Below, piece after piece: positions 38,519 through 46,484 of a DNA stretch of 64,000 nt (the first letter of the stretch is position 1; each line of letters begins with the position of its first letter). Where the stretch lies: assembly GCF_009223885.1 (NCBI RefSeq), contig NZ_CP045144.1:1550001-1614000 (forward strand), written 5' to 3'. The notes beneath the pieces were generated by a model. That model was not told the origin of the DNA, ran no database searches, and saw nothing but the letters and a program-made list of their open reading frames with translations. Made by a program: the position numbers and the translations under genes. Source of the DNA: Ancylobacter sp. TS-1 (GTDB taxonomy: Bacteria; Pseudomonadota; Alphaproteobacteria; Rhizobiales; Xanthobacteraceae).

Positions 38519-39619
38519 TCAGATCGCGTATTCGCCGGTCTGCTGCGCCGCCGGGGCGCGGCAGTCGATACCGGGCCCGCCATTGGCGAAGAGCCGGGCG
38601 CGGTCGAGCCGCACGGCGACCGCCTCGCCGATCGGCACCCGCACCGTGGGGGCGATATCCGCCTCGAACAGCGCGGTGCCCACCTCGATCTCGACGCGGC
38701 GGATGGCGCCGTGGCGGCGGAAGCCGCGCACCCGGCCCTTCAGCCCCGGCGTGCCCGGCAGGCCGAGCGAGACATCGTGCGGGCGCACATAGACGAGGCC
38801 CGGCCCGTCCGGCACCGGCTGCGTCGCCGCCGCGATAGGCGTGCTGCCGGCAAAGGCGAGCCCGTCCTTCAACTCGACCTCGATGCGGCTCGATTCGCCC
38901 ATGAAGCCGAACACCGCCGCCGTCTCCGGGCGGTCATAGACGTCATCCGGCGTGCCAACCTGCTCAATCTTGCCCTTGCCCATCACCACCACGCGGTCGG
39001 CGAGTTCGAGCGCCTCTTCCTGGTCGTGGGTCACGAACAGCGTTGTGTGGCCGGTGCGGTCGTGCAGCTCGCGCAGCCATTTGCGCAGTTCCTTGCGCAC
39101 CAGCGCGTCGAGCGCGCCGAACGGCTCGTCGAGAAGAAGCACCTTGGGCTCTATCGCCAGCGCCCGGGCCAGTGCCACGCGCTGGCGCTGGCCGCCGGAA
39201 AGCTGCGCCGGGAAACGCCCGCCGAAGCTCTCAAGCTGGACGAGTGACAGCAGGTCCGACACCCGCTTGTTGATCTCCGCCTCCGAGGGCCGCTCGGCGC
39301 GCGGGCGCGAGCGCAGGCCGAAGGCGATGTTCTCGCTGACCGTCATGTGGCGGAACAGGGCGTAGTTCTGGAACACGAAGCCGATGCCGCGACGGCGCAC
39401 CGGAACCGACAACGCGTCGTGCTCGTCGAACAGCACGCGGCCATGGCTCGGCTGCTCCAGCCCGGCGACGATGCGCAGCAGCGTGGTCTTGCCGGAACCG
39501 GACGGCCCGAGCAGCGCCACCAGCTCGCTCGGCTTGACCTCGAGCGACACGTTGGAGAGCGCCGGCGCGCCGCTGCCGAAGCTCTTGCCGACCTGATCGA
39601 TGGTGACGGCGACGGTCAT
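38519..39619 (-). CDS. cysA: Sulfate/thiosulfate ABC transporter ATP-binding protein
   Basis: A 366-residue ABC ATPase. Walker A is [15 protein letters not shown] near residue 38, the ABC signature is [17 protein letters not shown], Walker B is [20 protein letters not shown], and the H-loop is [16 protein letters not shown]. The C-terminal TOBE-like region ([12 protein letters not shown]) is typical of CysA. The usual partners (sulfate-binding protein, CysT, CysW) are absent on both sides. It therefore works with subunits encoded elsewhere or for another oxyanion; the family call rests on similarity to CysA rather than on context. Confidence 0.87.
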   Translation of the reverse strand: MTVAVTIDQVGKSFGSGAPALSNVSLEVKPSELVALLGPSGSGKTTLLRIVAGLEQPSHGRVLFDEHDALSVPVRRRGIGFVFQNYALFRHMTVSENIAFGLRSRPRAERPSEAEINKRVSDLLSLVQLESFGGRFPAQLSGGQRQRVALARALAIEPKVLLLDEPFGALDALVRKELRKWLRELHDRTGHTTLFVTHDQEEALELADRVVVMGKGKIEQVGTPDDVYDRPETAAVFGFMGESSRIEVELKDGLAFAGSTPIAAATQPVPDGPGLVYVRPHDVSLGLPGTPGLKGRVRGFRRHGAIRRVEIEVGTALFEADIAPTVRVPIGEAVAVRLDRARLFANGGPGIDCRAPAAQQTGEYAI

Positions 39620-39800
39620 AAATCACTCTCGTTCGATGTATTAAATGTAATTGGCCAGAAGATATCTGAAAAATCCGGTCTGTGAACCCCGCAACCGCCC
39701 AAAAGTGCGGGAGGCGCGGGGCGGCATAGGCAGGAGCGGCCCCCGGCGCTAGAAAGGGCCGCCGCCCGCCCGGGACGGCCAGACAGCGATCCATCCTATC

Positions 39801-40427
39801 ATGACCGAGACGACCGCCCCCGCCTCCACCCCGCTCAACCTCGACGGCTACACCGCGCTGCCACCCGGCAAGATCGCGGCTGTGGTCACGCTGATGGAGA
39901 TGACCGCGCCGCCCGCGCCGCTGCCCGAGCGCGACACCGGCGGGCTGACGCTCGAGCCGGTGGCGGCGCCCGGCGTGGACTGGTACCGGGCCCTGTTCCG
40001 ACGCATCGGCGAGAACTGGCTGTGGTTCTCGCGCCTGCGGCTCGCCGATGCCGAGCTGGCGGCGATCCTGACCGATCCGCAGGTGTCGGTGCTGGTGCTC
40101 AGGCGCGGCGGCGAGGAGGTCGGCCTGGCGGAGCTGGACTTCCGCGTGGCCGGCGAGGTGGAACTCGCCTTCCTCGGCCTGGTGCCGGAACTGGTCGGGT
40201 CGGGCGCCGGGCGCTTCATGATGAACCGCGTGCTGGCGCTGGCCTGGGCCGCGCGGCCCCGGCGGGTCCACGTGCACACCTGCACGCTCGATCATCAGGG
40301 CGCGGTCGGCTTCTACGGCAAGGCCGGCTTCAGGGCCTATGCGCGCGCCATCGAGGTCGCGGACGACCCGCGCCTCGCCGGGCTGCTGGCGCGCGAGGCC
40401 GGGCCGCACGCGCCGCTCATCGGATAG
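39801..40427 (+). CDS. GNAT family N-acetyltransferase
   Basis: A 208-residue protein with a GNAT fold in residues about 55-200. The acetyl-CoA loop is LGLVPELVGSGAGRFMMNRVLALA, and the C-terminal block CTLDHQGAVGFYGKAGFRAYAR is the usual motif B region. The substrate is unknown. It is convergent with fliJ (15 nt between stops). The 181-nt region upstream, next to the divergent cysA, is moderately AT-rich but holds no element that I can name. Confidence 0.85.
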   Translation: MTETTAPASTPLNLDGYTALPPGKIAAVVTLMEMTAPPAPLPERDTGGLTLEPVAAPGVDWYRALFRRIGENWLWFSRLRLADAELAAILTDPQVSVLVLRRGGEEVGLAELDFRVAGEVELAFLGLVPELVGSGAGRFMMNRVLALAWAARPRRVHVHTCTLDHQGAVGFYGKAGFRAYARAIEVADDPRLAGLLAREAGPHAPLIG

Positions 40428-40442
40428 GTTCGGAAAGACGGA

Positions 40443-40841
40443 TCAGGCGCCGAGCGCGGCCCGGGCGCGGCCGGCAATGTTGCGCGGCGGCACTTCCACG
40501 GGCGCCTCGGCGCGCTCGCGCTCGCCCAGCGCCTCGACCTTCTTGAGTTCGTCCAGCGCCTCCTCATAGGCGAGGCGCGCCTCTTCCTGCTGGCCCTTCA
40601 GCTCGTCGGCCGAGCGGCGCAGATTGTCGCGGCGGGTCGCGGCGGCGCGGGCATAGGTCGAATAGGCGAAATGCTGCGTGTCGGTGATGCCGGTGCGCTT
40701 TTCCTCGACGTCGATCTCGCGGTCCAGGTCGCGCGAGATGCGGTCGAAATCCGCGATCATCGTCTCGATCTGGACGAAGTGACGGCGCTTTTCCTCCGCC
40801 TGGAAGCGTTTGAGGCGGATGAGGGTGTCGAGCGACTTCAT
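40443..40841 (-). CDS. fliJ: Flagellar export protein FliJ
   Basis: A 132-residue, almost wholly alpha-helical coiled-coil protein, matching alphaproteobacterial FliJ (MKSLDTLIRLKRFQAEEKRR at the start, RRDNLRRSADELK in the middle). FliJ acts with the FliI/FliH ATPase complex in flagellar type III export. The ATG at 40841 is preferred over one 7 codons upstream because it matches family starts. It is divergent from ctrA, an arrangement seen in other alphaproteobacteria, but fliI is not beside it in this window. Confidence 0.85.
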   Translation of the reverse strand: MKSLDTLIRLKRFQAEEKRRHFVQIETMIADFDRISRDLDREIDVEEKRTGITDTQHFAYSTYARAAATRRDNLRRSADELKGQQEEARLAYEEALDELKKVEALGERERAEAPVEVPPRNIAGRARAALGA

Positions 40842-41364
40842 GGCCGGCTTACTCCGCTGCATCGGCCGACCGCTGCGCGCCGCATCGGCGCAGACACCGG
40901 CCGGTTCGAGCCACCATTACGCGGCGGCAGGGGGCATCTTGGCCGAGAGATATTGCCGCTTCCTTACTCTTTCGGCGGAAAAGGTAGTCCACGACCGGGA
41001 ATGCGTGCGCGATCCGCCGCTTGGAAACGATTTGTTTACCGGCCTCGTTAATGATCGCGGCAACGTCCGGTGAAGACGGCAGGTTTCGCGAAAGCGGAGT
41101 CGGCTGACTCACTTAGGCTGGTTTTCTAAGGTTCGACTTCAAGCCTCGGGTCGCCAGATTCGGGTTTCTGAACAATCTCTTGCGGCAAGACTCGAAGAAA
41201 ATTTCAGTCCCCGCTTGTGCTCAGGAATCTGAGTTTGTTACCCCTATTGCAAGAAGTAACGAATCGGTGAGTCGGGCCGGGCGCGGGGTGGGGTCGCGTT
41301 CAGTCTGGAAGTGTCCGGTTGAGCGCTCAACCCCCCGGGGCCATGGCGAGGGAAGGGGATTGGC
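40842..41364. promoter_or_regulatory. fliJ-ctrA divergent intergenic region with clustered GANTC sites
   Basis: This 523-bp gap precedes ctrA. Seven GANTC sequences (starting at 41097, 41106, 41157, 41189, 41225, 41261 and 41269) lie within 177 bp. GANTC is the CcrM methylation site, and ctrA promoters are known to respond to CcrM/GcrA. There is also an inverted pair GTTAC/GTAAC (41237-41241 and 41256-41260), and an imperfect CtrA-like TTTA...TTAA at 41035-41051. The GANTC cluster is seen directly; the regulatory role is inferred. Confidence 0.65.
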
Positions 41365-42066
41365 ATGCGCGTCTTGCTCATCGAGGACGACCGCGCGACC
41401 GCGCAGAGCATCGAGTTGATGCTCAAGTCCGAGAACTTCAACGTCTACACGACCGATCTGGGCGAGGAAGGCGTCGATCTCGGCAAGCTCTACGACTACG
41501 ACATCATCCTGCTCGACCTGAACCTGCCGGACATGTCGGGCTACGACGTCCTCAAGGGTCTGCGCGTCGCCAAGGTGAAAACGCCGATCCTCATCCTGTC
41601 CGGCCTCGCCGGCATCGAGGACAAGGTGAAGGGTCTCGGCTTCGGCGCCGACGACTATCTCACCAAGCCGTTCCACAAGGACGAACTGGTCGCCCGCATC
41701 CACGCCATCGTGCGCCGCTCCAAGGGCCACGCCCAGTCGGTCATCACCACGGGCGACCTGGTGGTCAATCTGGACACCAAGACGGTCGAGGTCGCCGGCA
41801 ACCGGGTGCACCTCACCGGCAAGGAATACCAGATGCTGGAGCTGCTCTCCCTGCGCAAGGGCACCACGCTCACCAAGGAGATGTTCCTCAATCATCTCTA
41901 TGGCGGCATGGACGAGCCGGAACTGAAGATCATCGACGTCTTCATCTGCAAGCTGCGCAAGAAGCTCGCCAACGCCTCCGAAGGCCACAACTTCATCGAG
42001 ACGGTGTGGGGCCGCGGCTATGTGCTGCGCGAGATGGGTGAGCACGAACAGCGTATCTCGGCCTGA
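41365..42066 (+). CDS. ctrA: Cell cycle response regulator CtrA
   Basis: Master cell-cycle transcription factor of alphaproteobacteria, an OmpR-type response regulator of 233 residues. The receiver domain (1-120) has the acidic pair in [18 protein letters not shown], the phosphorylated Asp in [16 protein letters not shown] (about residue 51) and Lys in [13 protein letters not shown]. The winged-helix domain has [17 protein letters not shown] and the recognition part [19 protein letters not shown] precedes the ATG. It is phosphorylated through CckA and ChpT, and chpT lies 2.7 kb downstream. A terminator follows at 42132. Confidence 0.98.
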   Translation: MRVLLIEDDRATAQSIELMLKSENFNVYTTDLGEEGVDLGKLYDYDIILLDLNLPDMSGYDVLKGLRVAKVKTPILILSGLAGIEDKVKGLGFGADDYLTKPFHKDELVARIHAIVRRSKGHAQSVITTGDLVVNLDTKTVEVAGNRVHLTGKEYQMLELLSLRKGTTLTKEMFLNHLYGGMDEPELKIIDVFICKLRKKLANASEGHNFIETVWGRGYVLREMGEHEQRISA

Positions 42067-42071
42067 GGGCT

Positions 42072-42095
42072 GAACCCGAACCCGAACCCGAACCC
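42072..42095. repeat. Hexamer tandem repeat, four GAACCC units
   Basis: Four perfect copies of GAACCC between the ctrA stop and its terminator. It is a simple microsatellite that could vary by slippage in the 3' untranslated region; no function is evident. Confidence 0.8.
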
Positions 42096-42131
42096 GAGCG
42101 GTGAGGCGCGACACCCGCCTCCCCAACTCAA

Positions 42132-42157
42132 GCCCCGCCGCAAGGCGGGGTTTTTGT
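42132..42157 (+). terminator. Rho-independent terminator of ctrA
   Basis: Stem CCCCGCC/GGCGGGG around a GCAA loop followed by TTTTTGTTT. It lies about 65 nt after the ctrA stop. Confidence 0.9.
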
Positions 42158-42186
42158 TTGCGCGGTACCGCCGTCCCCTCCCGCCC

Positions 42187-42276
42187 CGTCATCCCGGCCG
42201 AGCGCAGCGAGAGCCGGGATCGCTCCCCGTTCCGCGAGCGATCCCGGCTCGGCCGTGCCGGCCGTCCGGGATGACG
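42187..42276. repeat. Family A palindromic element downstream of ctrA
   Basis: A 90-bp copy with CGTCATCCCGGCC/GGCCGTCCGGGATGACG ends and GAGCCGGGATCG/GCGATCCCGG inner arms. This is the clearest free-standing copy of the element also read in frame in cobN and the YVTN gene. The rest of the 342-nt gap to the DUF305 gene shows only the terminator and GAACCC repeats. Confidence 0.9.
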
Positions 42277-42408
42277 AGGGAAACGGATCACGGCGTGAGG
42301 AGGCCGCGTCATGGCGAGGACAGGCCCGGTCCTCCACGCCTTGTTCCGGAATCGGCGCGAAGCGCCCTCCCGGATCGCGTCCGGGAAGGCGTGCACGTCG
42401 CGCGCCGG

Positions 42409-42813
42409 CTACTTCGCGTTCTTCGCCAGCCAGGCCTTGAGGAAGGCAATCTCGCTTTCCTGCGCCTTGATGATCTCCTCGGCCAGCTTCTTCAGTTCCG
42501 GGTCCTTGCCGTACTGAAGCTCGATGCGCGCCATGTCGATCGCGCCCTGATGGTGCGGAATCATGCCGCGCGCGAAGTCGATATCGGCATTGCCGGTGAA
42601 GGGAATGGCCATGCCCTCATGCATGCGGGCATTGGCCCTCTCGAAGGCCTCGGTCGAGGGAGCCGCCGTGGTGGCGCCCATATGGGCGCTGTGGTCCATC
42701 GGCATGTCCCCGTGCTGCATCGGCATGTTGCCGGGCATGTCCTGCGCGACGGCGAGGACGGGAACGAACGACAGGCAGGCGGCGGCAAGGGCCGCGCGGG
42801 TATAGCGGTTCAT
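42409..42813 (-). CDS. DUF305 family exported protein
   Basis: A 134-residue secreted protein with a signal peptide (YTRAALAAACLSFVPVLAVAQ), a Met/His-rich stretch (MPGNMPMQHGDMPMDHSAHM) of the kind that binds copper, and the DUF305 ferritin-like helical domain with FARGMIPHHQGAIDMARIEL and a C-terminal AEEIIKAQESEIAFLKAWL. DUF305 proteins often accompany copper-handling genes. GGAGAAAATC precedes ATG 42813. The neighbouring upstream gene also encodes an exported protein with His and Cys residues, so a copper role for the pair is a reasonable inference. Confidence 0.9.
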   Translation of the reverse strand: MNRYTRAALAAACLSFVPVLAVAQDMPGNMPMQHGDMPMDHSAHMGATTAAPSTEAFERANARMHEGMAIPFTGNADIDFARGMIPHHQGAIDMARIELQYGKDPELKKLAEEIIKAQESEIAFLKAWLAKNAK

Positions 42814-42865
42814 GATTTTCTCCATGAGATCGTGGGAAAGCGGCACGGGGCCGCAGCTCGGACGA

Positions 42866-43279
42866 TCAGGCGGAGCGGGGCGGCGGCACCGGGATCGGCA
42901 GCACGCGGCCGTCGCGTTCCGTACCCGCCGGCACGGCGAGCGCCAGAGCGCGCGGCAGGCGCGGTTGCAGGTCCGGCGCGGCGAGCGGCGTCACCAGAAG
43001 CTGGCTGAGCACGCAGCACAGATGCAGCCGCACCGCGTCCGGGGCGGGCGGCTGCGCCAATATGGCGCCCTGCCCCCTCGCCTCGCCGGCGGTCTCGACG
43101 GCATGGGTGGAATGCCCGCCATGGGCCTCGTGTCCTGTGGCGACGCTCGCGACCAGCGCCGGCTCGTGGCACGGCATGGTGGCGCGCGCCATCGCCGCGC
43201 TGCCCGCCGCCGAGCCCGCCAGAGCGGCGGTCAGCGCGAGGAGCGCGATCATCAGGCGGAGCGTGCGCGGCAAGGTCAT
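42866..43279 (-). CDS. Exported hypothetical protein, DUF2946-like
   Basis: About 137 residues from ATG 43279, beginning with a signal peptide (LRLMIALLALTAALAGSAAG). The mature part contains MPCHEPA, a His-rich GHEAHGGHSTH segment, HLCCVLSQLL and a Pro/Arg-rich C-terminus (PIPVPPPRSA), which is the general layout of DUF2946 proteins. The family match is tentative. It ends 52 nt before the DUF305 gene on the same strand, so they are probably co-transcribed, and the His and Cys content suggests metal (copper) binding. Confidence 0.65.
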   Translation of the reverse strand: MTLPRTLRLMIALLALTAALAGSAAGSAAMARATMPCHEPALVASVATGHEAHGGHSTHAVETAGEARGQGAILAQPPAPDAVRLHLCCVLSQLLVTPLAAPDLQPRLPRALALAVPAGTERDGRVLPIPVPPPRSA

Positions 43280-43383
43280 GAAAGGAGAGCGCCCGGGTCC
43301 GGATGTGGCGATGTAGCTTAGCAGCATCGCCCCCGCCGGCCAGCGGGAGAAGCACGGATGGCGCATCCGTGAAGAGGGCAGGC

Positions 43384-44613
43384 TCAGCCGGGACGGCCGC
43401 CCTTGCGCAGCAGGGCAAGCACCAGCGCCACGGGATCGCCCGCCGGCACCACGGCGGCGAAGCCGGGCGGATTCAGCGTCGGCGCGGCGCTGGACAGCCC
43501 GATACGGCGCGCCTCGTCCTGCGTCGCAATGCCCTCGGCGCGCACATCCGCATAGGCGTCGAGATCGAACAGGATGACGTCGAACCGTCCGCCCGCCAGC
43601 CGCGCGGCGCGCGGATCGTCGGCCAGCGAGACGTCGTGCCCCATGGCGCGCACGAGGTCGCGCAGGCTGGTACGCGCCGCGCTCTCCGGCGCCGTCACCA
43701 GCACCCGCATCGGCAGCGTGCGCTCGGGCTGTGTGCCGCCCGGCTCCAGCAGCCGGTAGCGGCCGGTCGCGGTGGCGAGGAAGCGGAGGCTGCCCACGCG
43801 CTCGATCCGTCCCGACGGGGCGATCGCGACCACCTCGTCGACCGCGATCACGTCGCCCTCGCCGCCGAATTCAAGCATCATGCGCCGGCCGCGACGCGCG
43901 CCCGGGGCGGCGCCGCCCGGCAGCACGGCGATGCCGGGAACCTCATCAAGCGGGGTGGCCCCGCGCAGCGTGGCGACGCGCACCGCCTCAAGCTGGGCCC
44001 GACCGGCGCGCACCAGCAGATGGGCGGTGTCGTGCTCGGGCATGGCGGTAGCACGCGGGCGCGGCGCGGCGACGCCGAGCGGCAGGTCGAGCAGCGCCGC
44101 CTGGAAGCCGTCGGCCATCAGGGCGACGCCGGAAATCATGTCCTCGCACGGGCTGAAACGGTCGCGCCAGCTCGCCGGCATGCTCTCGACCGCCGCGCGC
44201 TGGTGCACCGGCACCTCGTCGATCAGCACCGCCGCGCGCACCTTGCCGCCATTGCCGAACAGCACCAGACCGCCCTCGGCGGTCGGGTCGGGAACGAGGC
44301 CCATGCGGGTGGAGAGGCGGATCAGCGGCAGGCCGCTGGAGCCGAGCGTGCCGGCCGCCGCCATGGCGAGAAGCTTCTGCCAGCGTTCGCCGGCCACGGT
44401 CATCACCTCCAGCACGTTGGTCGCCGGCAGCGCGAAGCGCATGCCGTGCACGCGGAAGGTCAGCACCTCGACGCGCGCCGGGGCGGGACGCGATTCCTCG
44501 GGGCGCGGCACCTCCGGCGACCGAAAGGCGGCGACGCGCGACGCATCGGCCGGCACGGGGCCGCGCGAGGCACCGGGAAAGGGGACGGCGGAAAGGGAAT
44601 CGACGGGGAACAT
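43384..44613 (-). CDS. CheW-like protein with a degenerate receiver domain
   Basis: A 409-residue protein downstream of chpT. Residues about 46-185 form a CheW-type domain (VEVLTFRVHGMRFALPATNV; LVLFGNGGKVRAAVLIDEV). Residues about 190-300 may be a second, weaker one. Residues about 305-400 resemble a receiver domain (MRVLVTAPESAARTSLRDL; FDVILFDLDAYADV) in which the N-terminal acidic pair is lost. This looks like the C-terminal half (CheW-REC) of a hybrid CheA kinase without its Hpt and ATPase domains. The role is unknown; an adaptor for the ChpT/CckA or a chemosensory complex is conceivable. Confidence 0.75.
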   Translation of the reverse strand: MFPVDSLSAVPFPGASRGPVPADASRVAAFRSPEVPRPEESRPAPARVEVLTFRVHGMRFALPATNVLEVMTVAGERWQKLLAMAAAGTLGSSGLPLIRLSTRMGLVPDPTAEGGLVLFGNGGKVRAAVLIDEVPVHQRAAVESMPASWRDRFSPCEDMISGVALMADGFQAALLDLPLGVAAPRPRATAMPEHDTAHLLVRAGRAQLEAVRVATLRGATPLDEVPGIAVLPGGAAPGARRGRRMMLEFGGEGDVIAVDEVVAIAPSGRIERVGSLRFLATATGRYRLLEPGGTQPERTLPMRVLVTAPESAARTSLRDLVRAMGHDVSLADDPRAARLAGGRFDVILFDLDAYADVRAEGIATQDEARRIGLSSAAPTLNPPGFAAVVPAGDPVALVLALLRKGGRPG

Positions 44614-44721
44614 GGGCGACCGGCAATGCTCAACACAACGCGCACGCCTTTCCGGCCTGCGTAGCGTAGTTTCGCCCGTTCACGTTAACGCCGTCTGAAA
44701 GTGACGCTGGGTGAATGCGTC

Positions 44722-45369
44722 TTACACACGTTCGACGCGTATCGTCACGCCGTCGCCCTCATGGGCGATGTCGAAACCGTAGCCCGCGGCACGGGCCAGC
44801 AGGCCGGTATAATGCGGCTGGATCGCATGGGCATCGAGCGCCCCGCCCTCCACCGCCTCGCCGTCGAGCAGCCGGACCAGATGCGGGGGAACCCGCGAAT
44901 GGCTGCCCTCGGTGCGCAGGCGCAGCCCGCCCTCGTCGCCCTCACCGGTCGCATCGACCGCAATATGGCCGCCGCGCGGAATGGTCGTGGTGGCGACGAC
45001 CAGGAGGTTGAGCAGCAGCTTCACCTTGTTCTTGGGCGCCAGCACGCGCGGCACCTGCCAGGTGAGGCGGGTGCGGTCGTCCTCGATGAAGCCGCGCGCC
45101 ACCTTCTCCGCGTCGCCGGTGTCGATCTGCGCCCCGGCCGAACCGGCCGCCCCGAAGGCGAGCCGGGCGAACTGGAGGCGGGCCGAGGCCTGTTTCGCGC
45201 TCTTGGCGATGAGGTCGAGCGCGAAGGCCTTCATGGCCGGGTCGTCCTCGTCTTCCAGCACTTCGAGGCCGTTGACGATGGCGCCGACCGGGCTGATCAC
45301 GTCATGGCACACGCGTGAGCACAGGAGAGCGGCAAGATCGAGCTTGTCGAGATCGATGGCGGTCGTCAT
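44722..45369 (-). CDS. chpT: Histidine phosphotransferase ChpT
   Basis: Relays phosphate from the hybrid kinase CckA to CtrA and CpdR in the alphaproteobacterial cell-cycle circuit. It has 215 residues. The phosphorylated His lies in the dimerisation helix motif LCSRVCHDVISPVGAIVNGLE near residue 22, followed by a degenerate ATPase-like domain (LLLNLLVVATTTIPRGGHIAV). The start chosen gives MTTAIDLDKLDLAALLCSR, as in the family. chpT and ctrA are only 2.7 kb apart here. The CheW/receiver gene begins 108 nt downstream. Confidence 0.93.
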   Translation of the reverse strand: MTTAIDLDKLDLAALLCSRVCHDVISPVGAIVNGLEVLEDEDDPAMKAFALDLIAKSAKQASARLQFARLAFGAAGSAGAQIDTGDAEKVARGFIEDDRTRLTWQVPRVLAPKNKVKLLLNLLVVATTTIPRGGHIAVDATGEGDEGGLRLRTEGSHSRVPPHLVRLLDGEAVEGGALDAHAIQPHYTGLLARAAGYGFDIAHEGDGVTIRVERV

Positions 45370-45494
45370 CGCGGCCCTTGCGTCGAGAGTGCGGCGAATC
45401 GGCCGCAACGGGTACGGCCGGCATCGGGGGTGTGATACACCGCGCCCCAACCGACGCCAACCTGTACCCGCCCTCTCGAAAGCCGGCTTCCCCG

Positions 45495-46325
45495 ATGTCC
45501 CCCGTCCCTTCCCGCCTGCCGCCGCATGTCCAGCTTCTCGCCGCCCTCGCCGGCGCCGCGCTGAAGGCCGGGGAGGTCATACTGCGCATCCGCGCGGAGG
45601 GCCTGACGGTCGCCCGCAAGGCGGATGAAAGCCCTGTCACCGCCGCCGATCTCGCCGCCGAGGAACTGCTGCGCGGCGAGCTGGCGCGGATCCTGCCGGG
45701 CATCCCGGTCATCGCCGAGGAAGCGGTGGCGCAGGGCAAGGGCGAGGCGCTGGGAACCGGCGAGGCGGCGGCCGACAGCTTCCTGCTGGTCGATCCGCTC
45801 GACGGCACGCGCGAGTTCATCGGCGCCAGCGGCGAGTTCACGGTGAATATCGGCCTCGTCGAAGCGGGTGTGCCGACCTTCGGCATCGTGCTCGCCCCGG
45901 CGGTCGGTCGGCTCTATGCCGGCGTCACCACGCCGGCGGGCGGCGCCGCCTACGCCGCAGGACTGGTGGCCGACACGGATCTGTGGACGCCGATCCGCTG
46001 CCGCCCGGTGCCGGCGCGCGGCCTCGTCGCCGTGGCCAGCCGCTCGCATCCCGATCCCGGCACCGAGGCGGTGCTCGCCGGCCTCGACATTGCCGAGCGC
46101 ATCAGCTGCGGCTCGGCGCTGAAGTTCGGCCTCGTCGCCGAGGGAAGGGCCGACATCTATCCCCGGCTCGGCACGGTGTGCGAGTGGGACGTCGCCGCCG
46201 GCCACGCGCTGGTACGGGCGGCGGGCGGCAGCGTGCGCCGGCCGGACGGCAGCGCCCTGCCCTACGGACGTACCGATGCCAGCTACCGCGTGACCGGATT
46301 CGTCGCCCGCGGGGCCGATGCGTGA
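45495..46325 (+). CDS. cysQ: 3'(2'),5'-bisphosphate nucleotidase CysQ
   Basis: Magnesium-dependent phosphatase of the inositol monophosphatase superfamily that removes the 3'-phosphate of PAP formed during sulfate assimilation. It has 276 residues. Metal-binding motifs are IPVIAEEAV (Glu-Glu), LVDPLDGTREFI near residue 98 and CEWDVAAGHALVRAAGG near residue 230. The start ATG 45495 is placed by family length; no strong ribosome-binding site is visible. It is divergent from chpT. Confidence 0.93.
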   Translation: MSPVPSRLPPHVQLLAALAGAALKAGEVILRIRAEGLTVARKADESPVTAADLAAEELLRGELARILPGIPVIAEEAVAQGKGEALGTGEAAADSFLLVDPLDGTREFIGASGEFTVNIGLVEAGVPTFGIVLAPAVGRLYAGVTTPAGGAAYAAGLVADTDLWTPIRCRPVPARGLVAVASRSHPDPGTEAVLAGLDIAERISCGSALKFGLVAEGRADIYPRLGTVCEWDVAAGHALVRAAGGSVRRPDGSALPYGRTDASYRVTGFVARGADA

Positions 46326-46484
46326 GGGTCACAGCCGAGGTGCAACCGCGCCGAAGCGGGCCGAACGCGCCTTCCTAGCGCCGCACTCCATGCTAATGAT
46401 AGGCTTTGGGGACTGGTTGCCCGACCCCGACTCGGGGGCTTGCGGGCATCACCCCTCCTTTTGAGATCAAACGCGAGACCGACG

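Noticed and set aside
41035..41051. CtrA-binding site (TTAA-N7-TTAA) between fliJ and ctrA
   Set aside because: The best match is TTTA...TTAA with wrong spacing and a mismatch in the first half. It may be weak, but I cannot support it as a site.
42072..42095. GAACCC repeats and the 15-bp PAP2 repeats as CRISPR-like arrays
   Set aside because: The units are contiguous with no unique spacers, and no cas genes are present.
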